The position numbers were made by a program, and so were the translations under genes. From an uncultured Brevundimonas sp. (GTDB lineage Bacteria > Pseudomonadota > Alphaproteobacteria > Caulobacterales > Caulobacteraceae), in NCBI RefSeq assembly GCF_947305955.1, contig NZ_CAMZFB010000005.1, positions 1 to 64,000 of the forward strand: a DNA stretch of 64,000 nt, in the 5' to 3' direction. The notes under the pieces were generated by a model that had not been told where the DNA came from, made no database searches, and worked only from the letters and a program-made list of their open reading frames with translations. This document shows, piece by piece, positions 45,120 to 55,041 of this stretch. Position 1 is the first letter of the stretch, and the number at the start of each line of letters is the position of its first letter.

Positions 45120-46220
45120 ATGCCCAATCTCAAGCTCCTGTCGTTTGCGGCACTGGCCACTGCCCTTCTGCCGTCGGCGGCTCTGGCACAAACCGATATC
45201 TCGGCCCAGCTGCAGCCGCTGATCGCGAGAACGGATGTGCCGGCGGTTACGGCCCTGACCATCCGCAACGGCGTGGTCACCGCCGAGGGCAGCGCAGGGG
45301 TGCGCGACACGCGCTCTGGCGCGCCTGTGGCAAACGGCGACGCGTGGCACATCGGGTCGGACAGCAAGGCCATCACCGCCACCATGATTGCCCGTCTGGT
45401 CGAACAGGGCGTCCTGTCATGGGATGCGACACTGGCCGAGATGATGCCGACGCTGGTCGAGGGCATGAACCCCGCTTTTGCCTCGGTACGTCTGGAGGAC
45501 CTGCTGCCCCACCGTGCGGGCCTCGTGGACATCATCGGTCTGGATGAAACCCTGGCCTATTTCAACGACAGCCGCCCCCTGCCGGAACAGCGTCTGGAAT
45601 ATGTGACGCGGGCGCTGGCCATGGATCCTGTGGCACCGGCGGGAACCACCTCCAACTACAGCAACAGCGGCTATGTTCTGGCGGCGGTGATCGCAGAGAC
45701 CAAGACGGGCCGTCCCGTCGAGGACCTGATCCGCGAACTGGTGCTCCAGCCTCTGGGTATGGCCTCGGCAGACTTCGGTGCGACCGTCGAGGGCGAGCCC
45801 TTGGGCCACGAGGGCGGACAGCCACTGACGGGTGTCATGGCCGACAATCCGGCGGTGCTGGCTCCGGCGGGCGAACTTCACATGAGCCTTGGTGACTGGG
45901 CGAAATTCGTCATCGACCAGATGCGTGGCGAAAAGGGCGAGGGCCAGCTGCTGAGCGCCGAAAACTATGCCCGCCTGCACAGGCCGCAGGGCGAGACCAA
46001 TACGGCGCTGGGCTGGGGCGTCATACCGGTATTTCGCGGTATCGAAGGCCCGCTTCTCTCGCATGTCGGCTCCAACGGCTATTGGCGGGCAATGGTTGTG
46101 GCGCGACCGGCCAATGACAGCGCCCTGCTGACGGTTGTGAACTGCGGCGACGGTTGCGATGCCGCCGCTGTCAATCGCGCGACCCTCGACGCGCTGGCGG
46201 TCGAGACGCTGAAAGATTGA
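45120..46220 (+). CDS. Secreted serine hydrolase of the beta-lactamase/DD-peptidase fold
   Basis: 366 residues from ATG at 45120 after a GGCGGAGG ribosome site; an earlier frame start has no such site. Signal peptide MPNLKLLSFAALATALLPSA is followed by the class C-like core: Ser80-x-x-Lys83 in HIGSDSKAIT, Tyr180-Ser-Asn182 in NYSNSGY, and HVGSNG near the end. Such proteins include esterases, D-aminopeptidases and PBP-like enzymes. The substrate cannot be predicted; it acts in the periplasm. It is 84 nt behind gcdH and probably has its own promoter. Confidence 0.9.
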   Translation: MPNLKLLSFAALATALLPSAALAQTDISAQLQPLIARTDVPAVTALTIRNGVVTAEGSAGVRDTRSGAPVANGDAWHIGSDSKAITATMIARLVEQGVLSWDATLAEMMPTLVEGMNPAFASVRLEDLLPHRAGLVDIIGLDETLAYFNDSRPLPEQRLEYVTRALAMDPVAPAGTTSNYSNSGYVLAAVIAETKTGRPVEDLIRELVLQPLGMASADFGATVEGEPLGHEGGQPLTGVMADNPAVLAPAGELHMSLGDWAKFVIDQMRGEKGEGQLLSAENYARLHRPQGETNTALGWGVIPVFRGIEGPLLSHVGSNGYWRAMVVARPANDSALLTVVNCGDGCDAAAVNRATLDALAVETLKD

Positions 46221-46371
46221 GCCGCTGAGACATTGAACCGCGGTGATGGGAACGGCGGGCCCTGTTTGCCATTGATATGAAGCATGCAGGGTTCTGCCAT
46301 TCGCCGGTGTCGGCTTGGTGCCATAGGCCTTTGCGTTATAGTGCTATGCCAAACCTATCCGGAGGAACCCC

Positions 46372-47688
46372 ATGTCCCACATCCGCGCGGCCCTGACGGC
46401 CACCGCACTTGGCCTGACCGTAATGGTGGCCAACGGCCTGTCGCCGGATGTTGCGCGTGCGCAGAACCAGCGGATCGGCGTTGATCCGGCACGCGGCGTC
46501 TATTCGTTTGCGCCCAATCTGGAACATGCGCTTCCGGCGGTTGTGAAGGTGATGGCGCTGGGCCGTCCGTCCGCGACCTCGGATGACGGTCCCAAGCCCA
46601 TTCAGGGCGGATCGGGTGTGATCATCGATGCCGCCAACGGCATCATCGTCACCAACCATCACGTGATCGACGGTGGCCGCAGCTTTACGGTCGATCTGCC
46701 CGATGGCCGTTTCTTTGATGCCGAGCTTCTGGGCGGTGACGAAGACACCGACATCGCGGTCCTCAAGGTCAAGGCCACGGGCCTCACCCAGGTGGCACTG
46801 GTCGATTCCGACAATCTGCGTACGGGCGATATGGCTTTTGCCGTCGGCTATCCGCTGGGGTTGGACCAGACCCTGACCATGGGTGTGATCTCGGGCCTGA
46901 ACCGCACGGGACGCGGCGACACCATTGAAGACTATATCCAGACCGATGCGGCGGTGAACTCGGGCAACTCGGGTGGTCCGCTGCTGGACAGCCGTGGCCG
47001 TCTGATCGGCATCAACACCTCCATTCTTTCGGGCGGTCTGGGGGGCGGTAATGACGGTATCGCCTTTGCTGTCCCGACCCGCATCATGCGTTTTGTGGTC
47101 GACCAAATCCTGAGCCACGGCGAGGTCCGTCGCGGTGAGGTCGGCGTGGTGGTCGGCTCCCTGACGGCGCAGCGCGCGCGCGAACTGGGTCTGACCTTTG
47201 TCCGTGGTGCCATTGTCTATGACGTGGCTCCGGGCTCGCCTGCCGAGCAGGCTGGGCTGCGTCGCGGTGATGTCCTGACCAGTCTGGATGGCCGTCCGAT
47301 GAGCAATGGCGGTTCGGTTCAGGCGGCAGTGGGGATCTCGACGGCGGGCCAGCGCCTGCCGGTCGTCTATATGCGCGATGGCGTGGAGCGTAGCGGCGTC
47401 ATGACCGTCGCCGAACCTGTAAAGGATCAGGTGCTGGTCGGCCAGACCGAAGCCATCGGCCGCGGCCTGACGGTGCGTGCGGTCACCAACGGCCTTCAGG
47501 TCCGCGTGGTCGAGGCGGGCACCATCGCTGCCTCGGTCGGCGTGAAGGCGGGCGATGTGATTACCGCCATCAATGGCCGCACCGTCCGTTCGCTGGCCGA
47601 TTTCAAACAGGGTCTGGAGGGCGCGGACAAGCTGAGCCTGACAGCCCGGCGCGAGGACGAGGAGTTGACCTTCGACCTGATCCGCTAG
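46372..47688 (+). CDS. HtrA/DegP-type periplasmic serine protease
   Basis: 438 residues with a signal-like N-terminus ending near residue 30. Trypsin-like domain with catalytic His97 (VTNHHVIDGG), Asp127 (DEDTDIAVLKV) and Ser200 (NSGNSGGPLLD). Two PDZ domains follow, at about 245-340 (GDVLTSLDGRPM) and 345-435 (GDVITAINGRTV). HtrA proteins degrade or refold damaged envelope proteins. It is a full-length member rather than a truncated one. A terminator follows. Confidence 0.94.
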   Translation: MSHIRAALTATALGLTVMVANGLSPDVARAQNQRIGVDPARGVYSFAPNLEHALPAVVKVMALGRPSATSDDGPKPIQGGSGVIIDAANGIIVTNHHVIDGGRSFTVDLPDGRFFDAELLGGDEDTDIAVLKVKATGLTQVALVDSDNLRTGDMAFAVGYPLGLDQTLTMGVISGLNRTGRGDTIEDYIQTDAAVNSGNSGGPLLDSRGRLIGINTSILSGGLGGGNDGIAFAVPTRIMRFVVDQILSHGEVRRGEVGVVVGSLTAQRARELGLTFVRGAIVYDVAPGSPAEQAGLRRGDVLTSLDGRPMSNGGSVQAAVGISTAGQRLPVVYMRDGVERSGVMTVAEPVKDQVLVGQTEAIGRGLTVRAVTNGLQVRVVEAGTIAASVGVKAGDVITAINGRTVRSLADFKQGLEGADKLSLTARREDEELTFDLIR

Positions 47689-47710
47689 GCTCCGCGATCA
47701 GCGCAAGAAA

Positions 47711-47745
47711 AAAGCCCGTCGACGTGAAGTCGGCGGGCCTTTTCT
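47711..47745 (+). terminator. Intrinsic terminator after the HtrA gene
   Basis: Stem GCCCGTCGAC / GTCGGCGGGC (10 bp, one T-G) with a 5-nt loop, then CTTTTCTTTG. An A-run precedes it. Confidence 0.9.
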
Positions 47746-47915
47746 TTGTCTGGAGGTGTCGGTTCACCAATACCTATTTACGCGGGTCCGCCCAGGGGGC
47801 TGGGGGGGCTGTTCAGGGTCCGGGCCAACCCGATACCGATGAACCGACATAGGGATCATTGATATCCAAGCGGGTAAGTTCTGGACCGAACCGTGTCCGT
47901 TTGAAGGTATTTGCA

Positions 47916-47944
47916 GCGGGACGAAGCAATGTTTGCTGTCCCGC
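47916..47944 (-). repeat. Hairpin 3' of fabB
   Basis: GCGGGAC / GTCCCGC with an inner AGCAA / TTGCT stem, starting 20 nt past the fabB stop on the minus strand. It lacks a good T-run, so it is a weak or factor-assisted terminator candidate. Confidence 0.45.
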
Positions 47945-47963
47945 CGCAGTCATTTTCGACCAA

Positions 47964-49193
47964 TCAGATCTTCGACATGATCAGGGTGGCATTGGTGCCA
48001 CCGAAGCCGAAGCTGTTGGACATGACGTGCTTCAGCTCGCCGTCGTGGCGCTTCTGAAGGATCGGCATGCCCTCGAACTCGGGGTCGAGGTTCTCGATGT
48101 GGGCGCTCTCGGCGGCAAAGCCGTGCTTCATCATCAAGAGGCAGTAGATGGCTTCCTGAGCGCCGGCGGCACCTAGCGAGTGGCCCGTCAGCGACTTGGT
48201 CGAGGAAATCATCGGCATGGCCTCGCCAAAGACGTTGCGGACCGCGTTCATTTCCTTGGCATCACCCACCGGCGTCGAGGTGCCGTGCGGGTTCAGGTAG
48301 TCGATCTTCGGATTGCCCGCCATTTCGAGGGCGATCTTCATGCAGCGTTCGGCACCTTCGCCCGAGGGGGCGACCATGTCGTAACCGTCGGCATTGGCAC
48401 CATAGCCGGTGATTTCGGCATAGATGGTGGCCCCACGGGCGACGGCGCGCTCGTATTCTTCCAGAACGACAATGCCCGCACCGCCAGCGATGACGAAGCC
48501 GTCGCGGTCCTTGTCATAGGCGCGCGAGGCGACCGAGGGCGTGTCGTTATAGTTGGACGACATGGCACCCATGGCGTCGAACATGTTCGACATCGACCAG
48601 TCGATGTCCTCGCAGCCACCGGCGAACACCACGTCCTGCTTGCCCCATGCGATCTGCTCGGCAGCGGCACCGATGCAGTGGGCCGAGGTCGCGCAGGCCG
48701 ACGAGATCGAATAGTTCACGCCGCGGGTCTGGAACCAGGTCGACAGCACAGCCGACGGGCCTGAAGCCATGGCCTTGGGCACAGCGAACGGGCCGACACG
48801 CTTGGGCGAGCCCTTTTCAGCGGTAATCTGGGCCGACTGCAGGATGACCTGGGTGGACGGGCCACCTTCGCCGACGATCACGCCGGTGCGGTCATTCTTG
48901 ATGTCCTCGGCGTCGATGCCGGAATCCTTGAGGGCTTCCTCAAAGGCGATGTGCGCCCATGCGGTGCCGTTGGCGAGGAAGCGGGCCGCGCGACGGTCGA
49001 CGCGCGGGGTCCAGTCTTCGGCGGTCGCGCCGAGGGCGGGCGGTGCCCACACCTGCGAGCGGAAGCCGTATTTGGCGTGGTCCGGAGCATGCTGGATGCC
49101 CGAGCGGGCTTCCTTCAGCGAGGCAACAACCTCGTCCTGACCGGTGCCGATGGAAGAGACGATACCGATACCGGTGACAACGACGCGACGCAT
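47964..49193 (-). CDS. fabB: 3-oxoacyl-[ACP] synthase I
   Basis: 409 residues. The Cys-His-His triad is clear: Cys167 in [12 protein letters not shown], His303 in [14 protein letters not shown] and His338 in [12 protein letters not shown]. FabB elongates both saturated and cis-3-decenoyl acyl-ACP and is needed for unsaturated fatty acids. It is 23 nt downstream of fabA on the same strand, the classic fabAB operon of the anaerobic unsaturated fatty-acid route. Confidence 0.97.
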   Translation of the reverse strand: MRRVVVTGIGIVSSIGTGQDEVVASLKEARSGIQHAPDHAKYGFRSQVWAPPALGATAEDWTPRVDRRAARFLANGTAWAHIAFEEALKDSGIDAEDIKNDRTGVIVGEGGPSTQVILQSAQITAEKGSPKRVGPFAVPKAMASGPSAVLSTWFQTRGVNYSISSACATSAHCIGAAAEQIAWGKQDVVFAGGCEDIDWSMSNMFDAMGAMSSNYNDTPSVASRAYDKDRDGFVIAGGAGIVVLEEYERAVARGATIYAEITGYGANADGYDMVAPSGEGAERCMKIALEMAGNPKIDYLNPHGTSTPVGDAKEMNAVRNVFGEAMPMISSTKSLTGHSLGAAGAQEAIYCLLMMKHGFAAESAHIENLDPEFEGMPILQKRHDGELKHVMSNSFGFGGTNATLIMSKI

Positions 49194-49216
49194 GTGCGTA
49201 TCCTTCGGCTTTGTCT

Positions 49217-49750
49217 TTACGCTTCGGTCGTTTCGGCGGTCGCGCCGAACAGACCCACCCGCATGTCATTGCAGGTATAGATAACTTCGCCGTCGGCCTC
49301 GAGCACGCCATCGGCGATACCCATGACCAGCTTGCGGTTGATTACGCGCTTCAGGTGGACCTTATAGACCACCTTCTTGATGTCAGGCGTGACCTGACCG
49401 GTGAACTTCACCTCGCCGACGCCCAGGGCGCGGCCGCGGCCCGGACCGCCTTGCCAGCCGAGGTAGAAGCCGACCATCTGCCACATGGCGTCCAGGCCCA
49501 GGCAGCCCGGCATCACCGGGTCATTGATGAAGTGGCACTGGAAGAACCACAGGTCAGGGCGGATATCGAGCTCGGCCTCGACATAGCCTTTGCCATAGTT
49601 GCCGCCATCGGAGTTGATCTCGACGATACGGTCGAACATCAGCATGGGCGGGGCCGGCAGTTGGGCATTGCCCGGGCCGAAAAGCTCGCCACGGCCGGAG
49701 GCCAGCAGGCCTTCAAGATCAAACGACGACGGGTATTGGGACTGGCTCAA
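49217..49750 (-). CDS. fabA: 3-hydroxydecanoyl-[ACP] dehydratase/isomerase
   Basis: 177 residues, hotdog fold. Catalytic His73 and Asp87 lie in [23 protein letters not shown]-type sequence ([11 protein letters not shown] is diagnostic for FabA rather than FabZ). Also [12 protein letters not shown] near the start. The enzyme dehydrates 3-hydroxydecanoyl-ACP and isomerises it to the cis-3 product, which FabB extends. First gene of the fabAB pair; about 135 nt of non-coding sequence separates it from the SH3 gene upstream. Confidence 0.97.
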   Translation of the reverse strand: MSQSQYPSSFDLEGLLASGRGELFGPGNAQLPAPPMLMFDRIVEINSDGGNYGKGYVEAELDIRPDLWFFQCHFINDPVMPGCLGLDAMWQMVGFYLGWQGGPGRGRALGVGEVKFTGQVTPDIKKVVYKVHLKRVINRKLVMGIADGVLEADGEVIYTCNDMRVGLFGATAETTEA

Positions 49751-49885
49751 AGTCTATGGGCTCCGAAAGGACAGGATATCGGGTTACACGACACGGCGTA
49801 TCGGCTCAACTCCGCTAAGGTAGAGTCGGCGTAAATACAGCCGCGCTAGAAGGGCTGATAGCGGGCGACAGCCCTTATATAGGGA

Positions 49886-50467
49886 TCAGTTCGGCTCGCG
49901 CCCGGGGCCTGCCGGCCGCGAGGCGTTGCACAGGGCGCGTTCTTGCGTCCCGAACACCGAGCGGGCGTTGATCCAGCCACGGATCTTGCGGGCGCGAACG
50001 CGGCACCATCCATCCTCGCACTCGTCCAGCGCCACCAGCGAACGGGGCGATAATGTCGCACGCACCGCGGCGCTGTCAGAGCGGCCCGTGCGTATGGGAA
50101 GGGGCTCGTTGGTGCGGTTGAAGACGCTGCGACGGCCCGAGGCGACGGTGCGATGGATCCAGGCCACCGAGCCGTCGGGGTCACAAATCTTGCGCCACTC
50201 GCGGGTCTCGGCGATCACCTGTACCGGCAGTCCCGCGGTGCGGTATTCCCACATGATGGGGTAATCCAGCCCCGGACCCTGACGGGCGCGGACACGATTG
50301 GACTTGAGGGACACCCAGCGCGGGACCTCCAATCCGGTCGGTGTGGGGCGACCCGAGGGCATAACCGTGCTACCGCCAGCGAGAACCGCTGTCGCAATGA
50401 CTGCCGCCACTACTCCCGAGCGACGGAAACTTTTGATCCTGGCCGCAGCTTTGATAGACACATCCAA
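49886..50467 (-). CDS. Envelope protein with two SH3-like domains
   Basis: 193 residues. A basic N-terminus (IKAAARIKSFRRSGVVAAVI) leads a membrane or signal segment, then two bacterial SH3 domains: KSNRVRARQGPGLDYPIMWE with EWRKICDPDGSVAWIHRTVA, and TGRSDSAAVRATLSPRSLVA with CEDGWCRVRARKIRGWINAR. Such SH3 proteins bind peptidoglycan or stem-peptide ligands in the periplasm. A perfect CtrA-type box lies about 70 nt upstream of the start, so cell-cycle control is possible. Confidence 0.85.
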   Translation of the reverse strand: MDVSIKAAARIKSFRRSGVVAAVIATAVLAGGSTVMPSGRPTPTGLEVPRWVSLKSNRVRARQGPGLDYPIMWEYRTAGLPVQVIAETREWRKICDPDGSVAWIHRTVASGRRSVFNRTNEPLPIRTGRSDSAAVRATLSPRSLVALDECEDGWCRVRARKIRGWINARSVFGTQERALCNASRPAGPGREPN

Positions 50468-50516
50468 ACTCTAAGATCGGCGGGTGAAATCCCCGCAGGA
50501 AACCCCAGGGCCCCTT

Positions 50517-51503
50517 ATGTCCGTCCGCAAGCTTAAGGTCGTGTTAACCAGACGACTGCCTGACGCCATCGAAACCCGAATGCGTGAGTTGTTCGACGCC
50601 GAACTGAACCTCACCGACAAGCCGATGGATCAAGAAATGCTGGCCGCTGCCCTACAGCGCGCTGACGTTCTGGTGCCGACGATCACAGACCGCATTGATG
50701 CCGAACTTATCAATGGGGCGGGCGATCAACTGAAAATGATTGCAAATTTCGGGGCCGGTGTGGACCACATCGACGTCGAGGCCGCTGTCGCCCGCCGGAT
50801 CATTGTCTCCAATACGCCGGGCGTTCTGACCGAGGATACGGCGGACATCTGTATGTCGCTAATCCTGTCGGTCAGCCGTCGCATCGTCGAAGGGGCCAAT
50901 GTCGTCACCGAGGGCCAGTTCAAGGGCTGGACCCCGACGTGGATGTGCGGGCGCAAGCTGTATGGCAAGCGTCTGGGCATTGTGGGTATGGGCCGCATCG
51001 GTCAGGCGCTGGCGCGCCGGGCCAAGGCCTTTGGCATGCAGGTCCACTATCACAACCGCAAGCCGGTGCCGGACATGGTGGCCGAGGAGCTGGGCGCGAC
51101 CTATTGGGATGATCTGGACCAGATGCTGGCCCGTATGGATGTGATCAGCCTGAACTGTCCGGCGACCAAGGACACCCACCACCTGTTGTCGGCCGAGCGT
51201 CTGGCCCTGCTGCAGCCGCACGCCATCCTGATCAACACCGCCCGTGGCGAGCTGATCGATGAAGAGGCACTGGCCGAGGCGGTGAAGAACCGCGCCATCT
51301 TCGGCGTCGGTCTGGACGTGTTCGAGCATGAACCGGCTGTGCATCCGGGTCTGGTGGGGCACCCGAACGTGGTGCTGCTGCCCCACCTTGGCTCGGCCAC
51401 CATCGAAGCGCGTCAGGACATGGGCGAGCGCGTTATCGCCAACATCATGACCTTCCAGAACGGCCACCGCCCGCCCGATCGCGTAATTCCTGCGATGCTC
51501 TGA
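50517..51503 (+). CDS. D-2-hydroxyacid dehydrogenase (glyoxylate/hydroxypyruvate reductase type)
   Basis: 328 residues from ATG at 50517 (an in-frame start at 50484 is weaker). KLKVVLTRRLPDAIETRM is the usual N-terminus of this group; the NAD(P) site is LGIVGMGRIGQALARRAKAF, and the active-site Arg, Glu and His are in INTARGELIDEEAL, DVFEHEPAVHPGL and LLPHLGSATIEARQDM. It reduces glyoxylate or hydroxypyruvate. It is divergent from the SH3 gene and followed at 54 nt by the S9 peptidase gene. The CtrA-type box overlaps its codons 6-11. Confidence 0.92.
   Translation: MSVRKLKVVLTRRLPDAIETRMRELFDAELNLTDKPMDQEMLAAALQRADVLVPTITDRIDAELINGAGDQLKMIANFGAGVDHIDVEAAVARRIIVSNTPGVLTEDTADICMSLILSVSRRIVEGANVVTEGQFKGWTPTWMCGRKLYGKRLGIVGMGRIGQALARRAKAFGMQVHYHNRKPVPDMVAEELGATYWDDLDQMLARMDVISLNCPATKDTHHLLSAERLALLQPHAILINTARGELIDEEALAEAVKNRAIFGVGLDVFEHEPAVHPGLVGHPNVVLLPHLGSATIEARQDMGERVIANIMTFQNGHRPPDRVIPAML
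50533..50548. promoter_or_regulatory. CtrA-type box TTAA-N7-TTAAC
   Basis: TTAA at 50533-50536, seven bases, TTAAC at 50544-50548: an exact match to the full CtrA binding consensus of Caulobacter. It lies about 70 nt upstream of the SH3-gene start and inside codons 6-11 of the dehydrogenase gene. One such match in 64 kb can occur by chance, though this sequence is unlikely at high G+C. Confidence 0.5.
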
Positions 51504-51557
51504 CCAAATCCGGAATTTCATGTTACGCCTGCACTTGGGGTAACGGGGAAATTCCAA

Positions 51558-53579
51558 ATGAAAGTGAAAAAGCGCGCGTCCGGCGTCTCGCGGCGCCAGG
51601 CTATGCTCATGGCTGCCGCGGGTAGTGCCGCCTTCTGGGCATCGCAGACAGGGCTGGCCAAGGCATTTACGGCGCAACCGCACCAGATGGCCGACTTCTT
51701 CCACCTTCGGGGCGTGAAGGGCGCAGCCATGTCACCGTCGGGCGAGCGCTTGGCCGTGCTGGAACAGTTGGGCACGGACGAAGAGCCGCGGGGCCGTATT
51801 ACCGTCCGTTCGGCCTCCAATCCCGAACAGGCGGGTCGCCAGATCGATCTGGGGGCGCTGAACGTCCGCTGGGTTCACTGGGTGGACGAAAAGCGGATGC
51901 TGATCAGCATCTACACCAAGAACCCCGAGCGCCGCACGCGCACTATGGCCTCGCGTCAGGTGCAAAGGTTCAAGGATCACGCCACACACCGCGTTGTCAG
52001 CATCGACATCGAGTCCGGCAATATGGTGGTGATGTTCCAGCACGAGCGCGAGCGTCTTCGCTATTCGCCCTATCTCGGCACGGTCACCGATTTTCTGCAC
52101 GATGATCCGGACCACATCCTGATGCCTGCGGGCGAGTTCGATGGCTCGCTGGCCCTGTTCAAGGTCAATATCAACACCGGCGTGGCCGTGAAATTCGAGT
52201 CCGGCTCGACCATCACCGTCGGTTGGCAGACCCATAACGGGGTGCCGGTTCTGAGACGTGACGTGAACAGCCGCCGTACGATGGAGTCGTGGTACGGCCG
52301 TGCACCGGGCGAGACCGAGTGGCGCTTCCTGCGACGCACCCGTCTGCGCGACGCGCCAGAGTTCAGCTATGTCGGACAGGGGGCCACGCCTGACACCGTG
52401 CGTATCCTGAACCGTGCCGAGGGCGAGGATCTGGCGCGGGTCAGGGACGTCAATCTGGCGGACTTCTCGGCGGGTGAGCCGATCCTGCCCAAGGAGGGCT
52501 ATGAGGCTGTCGATGGCCTTTATGACAAGCGCGACAAATGGCTGGGCGTCGCCTATTACACCGACAAGCTGGAGTATCGGTTCGAGGACCCCAGCCTGAC
52601 CGCCCACCATCAGGCGCTGGTGCAGTTCTTTGGCAATGAGTGTGACGTGATGATCGTCGACCTCAGCGCCGACCACAACCGCTTCATTGCTCAGGCCATT
52701 GGCCCGAATGATCCGGGCACCTTCATCTTCTATGATCGCCAGACCCGTAATGCGGTCCCGCTGGGTGCGCGTACCACCCTCGATATCGAGCGGCTGGGCA
52801 AGGGGCACCGGATCGAGGTCGATACCCGCGATGGCTCGCGTATCGAGGCCTATCTGACGGCGGCAGTGGGTGGGGCCCCCGGACCGCTGGTCGTCCTGCC
52901 GCACGGTGGTCCTGAGGTGCGTGACTATCACCGCTTTGACCGTCAGGCCCAGATTTTCGCGTCCATGGGCTGGTGGGTGCTGCAACCGAATTTCCGTGGC
53001 TCGGGCGGCTATGGGAAAGCCTTTGCCGAGGCCGGATGGCGGCGCTGGCACGACCGGATGCAGGAAGATGTCGAGGATGCGGTGGCCAAGGTCATTGCCG
53101 ATTTCAACCTCGACAAGGATCGCGTGGCCATCGTCGGCACCAGCTATGGCGGCTATGCCGCTCTGATGGGAGCCGTGCGCCGTCCCGAACTCTACAAGGC
53201 GGCGATTGCCATCTGCGGCGTCAGCGACCTGATCGAAATGCTGCAGTGGGAAAAACGCACGGACGATACGCCGGACAAACTCATCTTCGAGTTCTGGACC
53301 AAGCGTATTGGCAATCTGGACACCGACAGGGCCATTCTGGAGGCGGGCTCGCCGCGCCTGCGGGTATCGGAAATCCAGTGTCCGGTGCTTCTGGTCCACG
53401 GTACCGAAGACCGCATCGTCCCTGTGCAGCAGTCACAGATTATGGAGCGCGCCCTGCGTCGTGCGGGCAAGAGGGTCGAATATATCGACGTCGAGGGCGG
53501 CCACGCTGACTGGGACGACGATCAAGAGCAGGAACTGATGATGAAATACGTCGACCTGCTGAAATCGGCCTTCGCCTAG
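51558..53579 (+). CDS. Prolyl-oligopeptidase (S9) family peptidase
   Basis: 673 residues with a Tat-like or Sec signal at the N-terminus (SRRQAMLMAAAGSAAFWASQ). A beta-propeller domain of about 400 residues precedes the alpha/beta hydrolase domain with catalytic Ser529 (GTSYGGYAAL), Asp618 (HGTEDRIVP) and His649 (GGHADW). PHGGPEVRDYHRFDRQAQIF is the S9C-type entrance motif. It cleaves peptides after Pro or Ala, probably in the periplasm. It overlaps the convergent moeB/thiF-like gene by 4 nt. Confidence 0.93.
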   Translation: MKVKKRASGVSRRQAMLMAAAGSAAFWASQTGLAKAFTAQPHQMADFFHLRGVKGAAMSPSGERLAVLEQLGTDEEPRGRITVRSASNPEQAGRQIDLGALNVRWVHWVDEKRMLISIYTKNPERRTRTMASRQVQRFKDHATHRVVSIDIESGNMVVMFQHERERLRYSPYLGTVTDFLHDDPDHILMPAGEFDGSLALFKVNINTGVAVKFESGSTITVGWQTHNGVPVLRRDVNSRRTMESWYGRAPGETEWRFLRRTRLRDAPEFSYVGQGATPDTVRILNRAEGEDLARVRDVNLADFSAGEPILPKEGYEAVDGLYDKRDKWLGVAYYTDKLEYRFEDPSLTAHHQALVQFFGNECDVMIVDLSADHNRFIAQAIGPNDPGTFIFYDRQTRNAVPLGARTTLDIERLGKGHRIEVDTRDGSRIEAYLTAAVGGAPGPLVVLPHGGPEVRDYHRFDRQAQIFASMGWWVLQPNFRGSGGYGKAFAEAGWRRWHDRMQEDVEDAVAKVIADFNLDKDRVAIVGTSYGGYAALMGAVRRPELYKAAIAICGVSDLIEMLQWEKRTDDTPDKLIFEFWTKRIGNLDTDRAILEAGSPRLRVSEIQCPVLLVHGTEDRIVPVQQSQIMERALRRAGKRVEYIDVEGGHADWDDDQEQELMMKYVDLLKSAFA

Positions 53580-54325
53580 GCGCAGACGGGGCATTCCGGA
53601 TCGGCAGCCAGCTTCACCACGCGGGTGGCTGCCGACAGCCCGTCATAGATCAATAGGCGGCTTTCCAGCGGCTGGCCCGCGCCTGTGATGACCTTGATGG
53701 TCTCCAGCGCCGCCATGGTGCCGATCACCCCTGCCAGCGCCCCGATCACGCCCACGCGGGCGCAGGTCTCGGCCTCGGGCGGGGTCTCGGGTACGAGGCA
53801 TTCATAGCAGGGCTGTCCTGTAAAGACGCCCACCTGTCCCGACCAGCGACCCAGTGCGCCCGATACCAAAGGCTTGCCTGTCGCAACACAGGCGGCGCTC
53901 ACCGCAAAGCGCGTGTCGAAGTCATCGGTGCCGTCCAGCACCACATCGAAGCGGCTCACCAGATCTGCGGCGTTTTCCGGCGTGATGCGCTGGTTGAAAA
54001 GTTCTATTTCTGTGTGCGGGTTCAGGGCCCTCAGACGGTCGCGCGCCACCTCGATCTTGGGTTTGCCGATATCGTCGGTGGTGAAGGCCACCTGACGCTG
54101 CAGGTTCGACAGAGACACCACATCATCGTCGATCAGGCCCAGTGTCCCGACACCCGCCGCCGCCAGATAAAGCGCCGCCGGATTGCCGATGCCGCCCATG
54201 CCGACCACCAGAACGCGGGCGCGTTTCAGCGCCTGCTGCCCCGGTCCGCCCACTTCGGACAGGATCAGGTGGCGGGCGTAGCGCTCCACCTCTTCATCGG
54301 AAAATCGCACGGGTGACTGGTTCAT
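53576..54325 (-). CDS. MoeB/ThiF-family adenylyltransferase
   Basis: 249 residues from ATG at 54325; the frame is open upstream but that part overlaps hslV. E1-like fold with the nucleotide loop [17 protein letters not shown], then [14 protein letters not shown] and a zinc site CYECLVP...DPECPVCA. HesA/MoeB/ThiF enzymes adenylate the C-terminal Gly of a ubiquitin-like carrier such as MoaD or ThiS. There is no rhodanese domain. Which carrier it serves is not evident from the surroundings. It is divergent from hslV with 72 nt between. Confidence 0.88.
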   Translation of the reverse strand: MNQSPVRFSDEEVERYARHLILSEVGGPGQQALKRARVLVVGMGGIGNPAALYLAAAGVGTLGLIDDDVVSLSNLQRQVAFTTDDIGKPKIEVARDRLRALNPHTEIELFNQRITPENAADLVSRFDVVLDGTDDFDTRFAVSAACVATGKPLVSGALGRWSGQVGVFTGQPCYECLVPETPPEAETCARVGVIGALAGVIGTMAALETIKVITGAGQPLESRLLIYDGLSAATRVVKLAADPECPVCA

Positions 54326-54397
54326 TTGGTCGCTATTAGCACCTTCTGCATGGCTTGGCGCTTGCGGGGAAGCGCGACGCTCGCCACATCCCCGATC

Positions 54398-54958
54398 ATG
54401 ACGCAAGCATCCTCATTCCCCGACTGGCACGGCACGACCATTCTGGCGGTTCGCAAGGACGGCAAGACCATCATCGCCGGTGACGGTCAGGTCTCCATGG
54501 GTAACACCATCGTCAAGGGCTCGGCCCGCAAGGTCCGCAAACTGGCCGGTGGCAAGGTGATCGCCGGATTTGCCGGTGCGACTGCCGACGCCCTGACCCT
54601 GATCGAGCGGCTGGAAGCCAAGCTGGAACAGTATCCGGATCAGCTGGCCCGCGCCTGTGTGGATCTGGCCAAGGACTGGCGCACGGACCGCTACCTTCGC
54701 AAGCTGGAGGCCATGCTGCTGGTGGCTGACAGGAACACCATCCTGACTGTGACCGGCGTGGGTGATGTGCTGGAGCCGGAACAGGGCTGCGCCGCCGTCG
54801 GTTCGGGCGGCAACTATGCGCTGGCCGCCGCCCTGGCCCTCATCGATGAGGATACCGCGCTGGATGCCGAGGGCATTGCCCGCAAGGCGATGAAGATCGC
54901 CGCCAGCATCGATGTCTACACCAACGGCAACCTCACCATTGAGAGCCTCGACGGTTGA
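54398..54958 (+). CDS. hslV: ATP-dependent protease subunit HslV
   Basis: 186 residues from ATG at 54398; a longer frame to 54326 is not family-like. After a 12-residue propeptide (ending DWHG) the mature protein should begin [20 protein letters not shown] with catalytic Thr13. Further signature: [20 protein letters not shown] and [14 protein letters not shown]. HslV is the proteasome-like peptidase of the heat-shock HslUV complex. hslU follows, with 83 nt between that hold the structured motif copy B. Confidence 0.96.
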   Translation: MTQASSFPDWHGTTILAVRKDGKTIIAGDGQVSMGNTIVKGSARKVRKLAGGKVIAGFAGATADALTLIERLEAKLEQYPDQLARACVDLAKDWRTDRYLRKLEAMLLVADRNTILTVTGVGDVLEPEQGCAAVGSGGNYALAAALALIDEDTALDAEGIARKAMKIAASIDVYTNGNLTIESLDG

Positions 54959-54975
54959 GCCTTGCCGCCCCCGAT

Positions 54976-55021
54976 GGGGCGCTCAGGTAGAGAGCCGCCG
55001 CGCGGCGAACGATAGTGCCCC
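54976..55021 (+). repeat. Structured motif copy B (hslV-hslU spacer)
   Basis: Outer stem GGGGCGCT / AGTGCCCC (8 bp, one G-T), 10-nt linker CAGGTAGAGA, inner stem GCCGC / GCGGC with loop CGC, 7-nt linker GAACGAT. It ends 20 nt before the hslU ATG. Same architecture as copies at 23000-23041 (minus) and 60248-60285. Confidence 0.78.
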
Positions 55022-55041
55022 TGAGGGCAAATGAGACAAAA

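Noticed and set aside
54356-54397. Heat-shock sigma-32 promoter right before hslV
   Set aside because: CTTG and a CCCC element are present, but the spacing and closeness to the start codon do not fit a promoter.
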